Positions 63,123-64,000 of a stretch of DNA of 64,000 nt are shown here, piece after piece. Source of the DNA: Chondrus crispus (lineage: Eukaryota; Rhodophyta; Florideophyceae; Gigartinales; Gigartinaceae); contig NW_005178559.1 in the NCBI RefSeq assembly GCF_000350225.1, positions 232,236 to 296,235 on the forward strand, written 5' to 3'. How positions within the stretch are numbered: position 1 is the first letter of the stretch; every line of letters starts with the position of its first letter. Under the pieces are notes generated by a model. It ran no database searches, had not been told where the DNA came from, and saw only the letters and a program-made list of their open reading frames with translations. The translations under genes were made by a program, and so were the position numbers.

Positions 63123-64000
63123 CGGGAGAGTGTTCAGAATTCATGATGAGGGCATCTCCAGCGCGCCAATCCATACCCCTAATTTATTTTTTTCGGTACT
63201 GTTGCGAGTGTCGGAGAAATTACTGTAAAGGGGTACAGTAGAGTGAAAAGGGGAGCACAGGCCAAACGCGGCACGGGGTGCAAGGAGTACGCACAGGCCG
63301 GGTTGGCGCGGGGTGCGGTGGTCGGAGGGCGAACCACAGGGGAGAGACGGGACGCGTTGGCGCGAGGTTGTCGGTGGTGGTTGGTTTTTGTTGATGGTAA
63401 GATTTGATGCCGAGCACCGGGGCCGTTTACTCCTAGACATTTATAGTACTCTAGAACTCGAGGAGATACTTACCAAATAAACTAAAAGTGTCACTACGCT
63501 ACCAAAAGGAGGGTTGCTACCCAGGAAGCCTTTCAAACGTACCTAAAAAAGTAGTTCTTAAAGCTAGGTAACACATTCCATAAGGTAATAGTACACCTGA
63601 GGCCTAATATGGCAAAGGTGGGTGGTAGGTGACAAAAAGGTGTAGGATACAGCTAATTTGTAGGCTACAGTGCGAATCAGGCAACATATTATCATAGGTA
63701 GTCCCAATCTAAACACAATTCACTTTAACAGCGAGGACGTGGGCTGAAGGGGCGGAGGACAGGGCAAAAAGTCGAACTATGGCTATCAGTAACTCTTTTT
63801 CTTTATCACAGGGTATTATCATATAGTGGAATCAGAGCATGTGTAGGGACACTTGGGGCCTGATAATTGGCTGTGGAGTAATAGTGGCGGTGCTGCGCGA
63901 TCATTCGTTTGATCGGAAGTGAGCGTCAGCAGGCCGACAATACGCCCGATGGCGGTGCACCAGGTACGGCGCTCCAGGGGGCAGAAACGAATGGTGTCTA
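63123..64000. other. No recognisable gene
   Basis: GC-rich at 63240-63420, then AT-rich sequence with short frames only. TACTGTA/TACAGTA heptamers lie near 63222 and 63233. Confidence 0.45.

Noticed and set aside
1-64000. CRISPR array, bacterial operons or integrated prokaryotic DNA
   Set aside because: No regularly spaced repeats and no prokaryotic gene clusters. The dehydrogenase family is also found in bacteria, but the gene matches its neighbours in leader and composition.

Overview
The window is eukaryotic nuclear DNA. It carries conserved eukaryotic genes (ribosomal protein eL21, a three-RRM RNA-binding protein, a DCAF11/LEC14B-type WD40 protein, an ABHD17-type hydrolase) and one clear spliceosomal intron with a GTAAG donor, GCTAAC branch site and CAG acceptor. 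Host genes have few or no introns, are GC-rich in coding sequence, and start just after C/T-rich leaders. The gene set and low intron density would suit an alga such as a red alga. That lineage call is a low-confidence inference; nothing in the sequence proves it. Two 100-N assembly gaps are present (20902-21001, 41852-41951).

Layout. Positions 1-33.4 kb are almost entirely mobile elements, many nested. A decayed pogo-like DNA transposon (1744-3987) is followed by a DDE_Tnp_4 transposase (4698 onward) that is split by a Ty3/Gypsy-type LTR element, called R1 here (5646-11266). A second LTR element, R2 (12025-33399, minus strand), has a perfect 5-bp target duplication at its outer ends. It has been hit by four later insertions: a full chromodomain-bearing Ty3/Gypsy element R3 (13539-23831), a pogo-like DNA transposon with a clean TA duplication (24140-26709), a solo LTR (30047-30481) and a PIF/Harbinger transposon with its own Myb/SANT-like protein gene (30555-33277). 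The last two lie inside R2's right LTR.

Positions 33.4-37.4 kb hold no gene I can recognise. From 37.8 to 57.5 kb lies a host gene island: ABHD17-like hydrolase (+), three-RRM protein (-), eL21 (+), DCAF11/LEC14B-like WD40 protein (+), malate/L-lactate dehydrogenase-family enzyme (+), a signal-peptide protein with a C-terminal rhodanese domain (+), and a large berberine-bridge-type FAD oxidoreductase (-). They belong to different pathways, and no operon-like logic is apparent. Small non-autonomous elements and foldbacks lie between them.

Positions 58.2-63.1 kb return to mobile DNA: a nearly perfect Tc1-family element with an uninterrupted DD34E transposase and roughly 210-bp inverted repeats, a foldback element, a second broken DDE_Tnp_4 transposase and a small inverted/tandem repeat cluster.

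The heptamer TACAGTA/TACTGTA recurs throughout the non-coding and mobile DNA, well above what chance would give by eye, and is scarce in the conserved coding regions.
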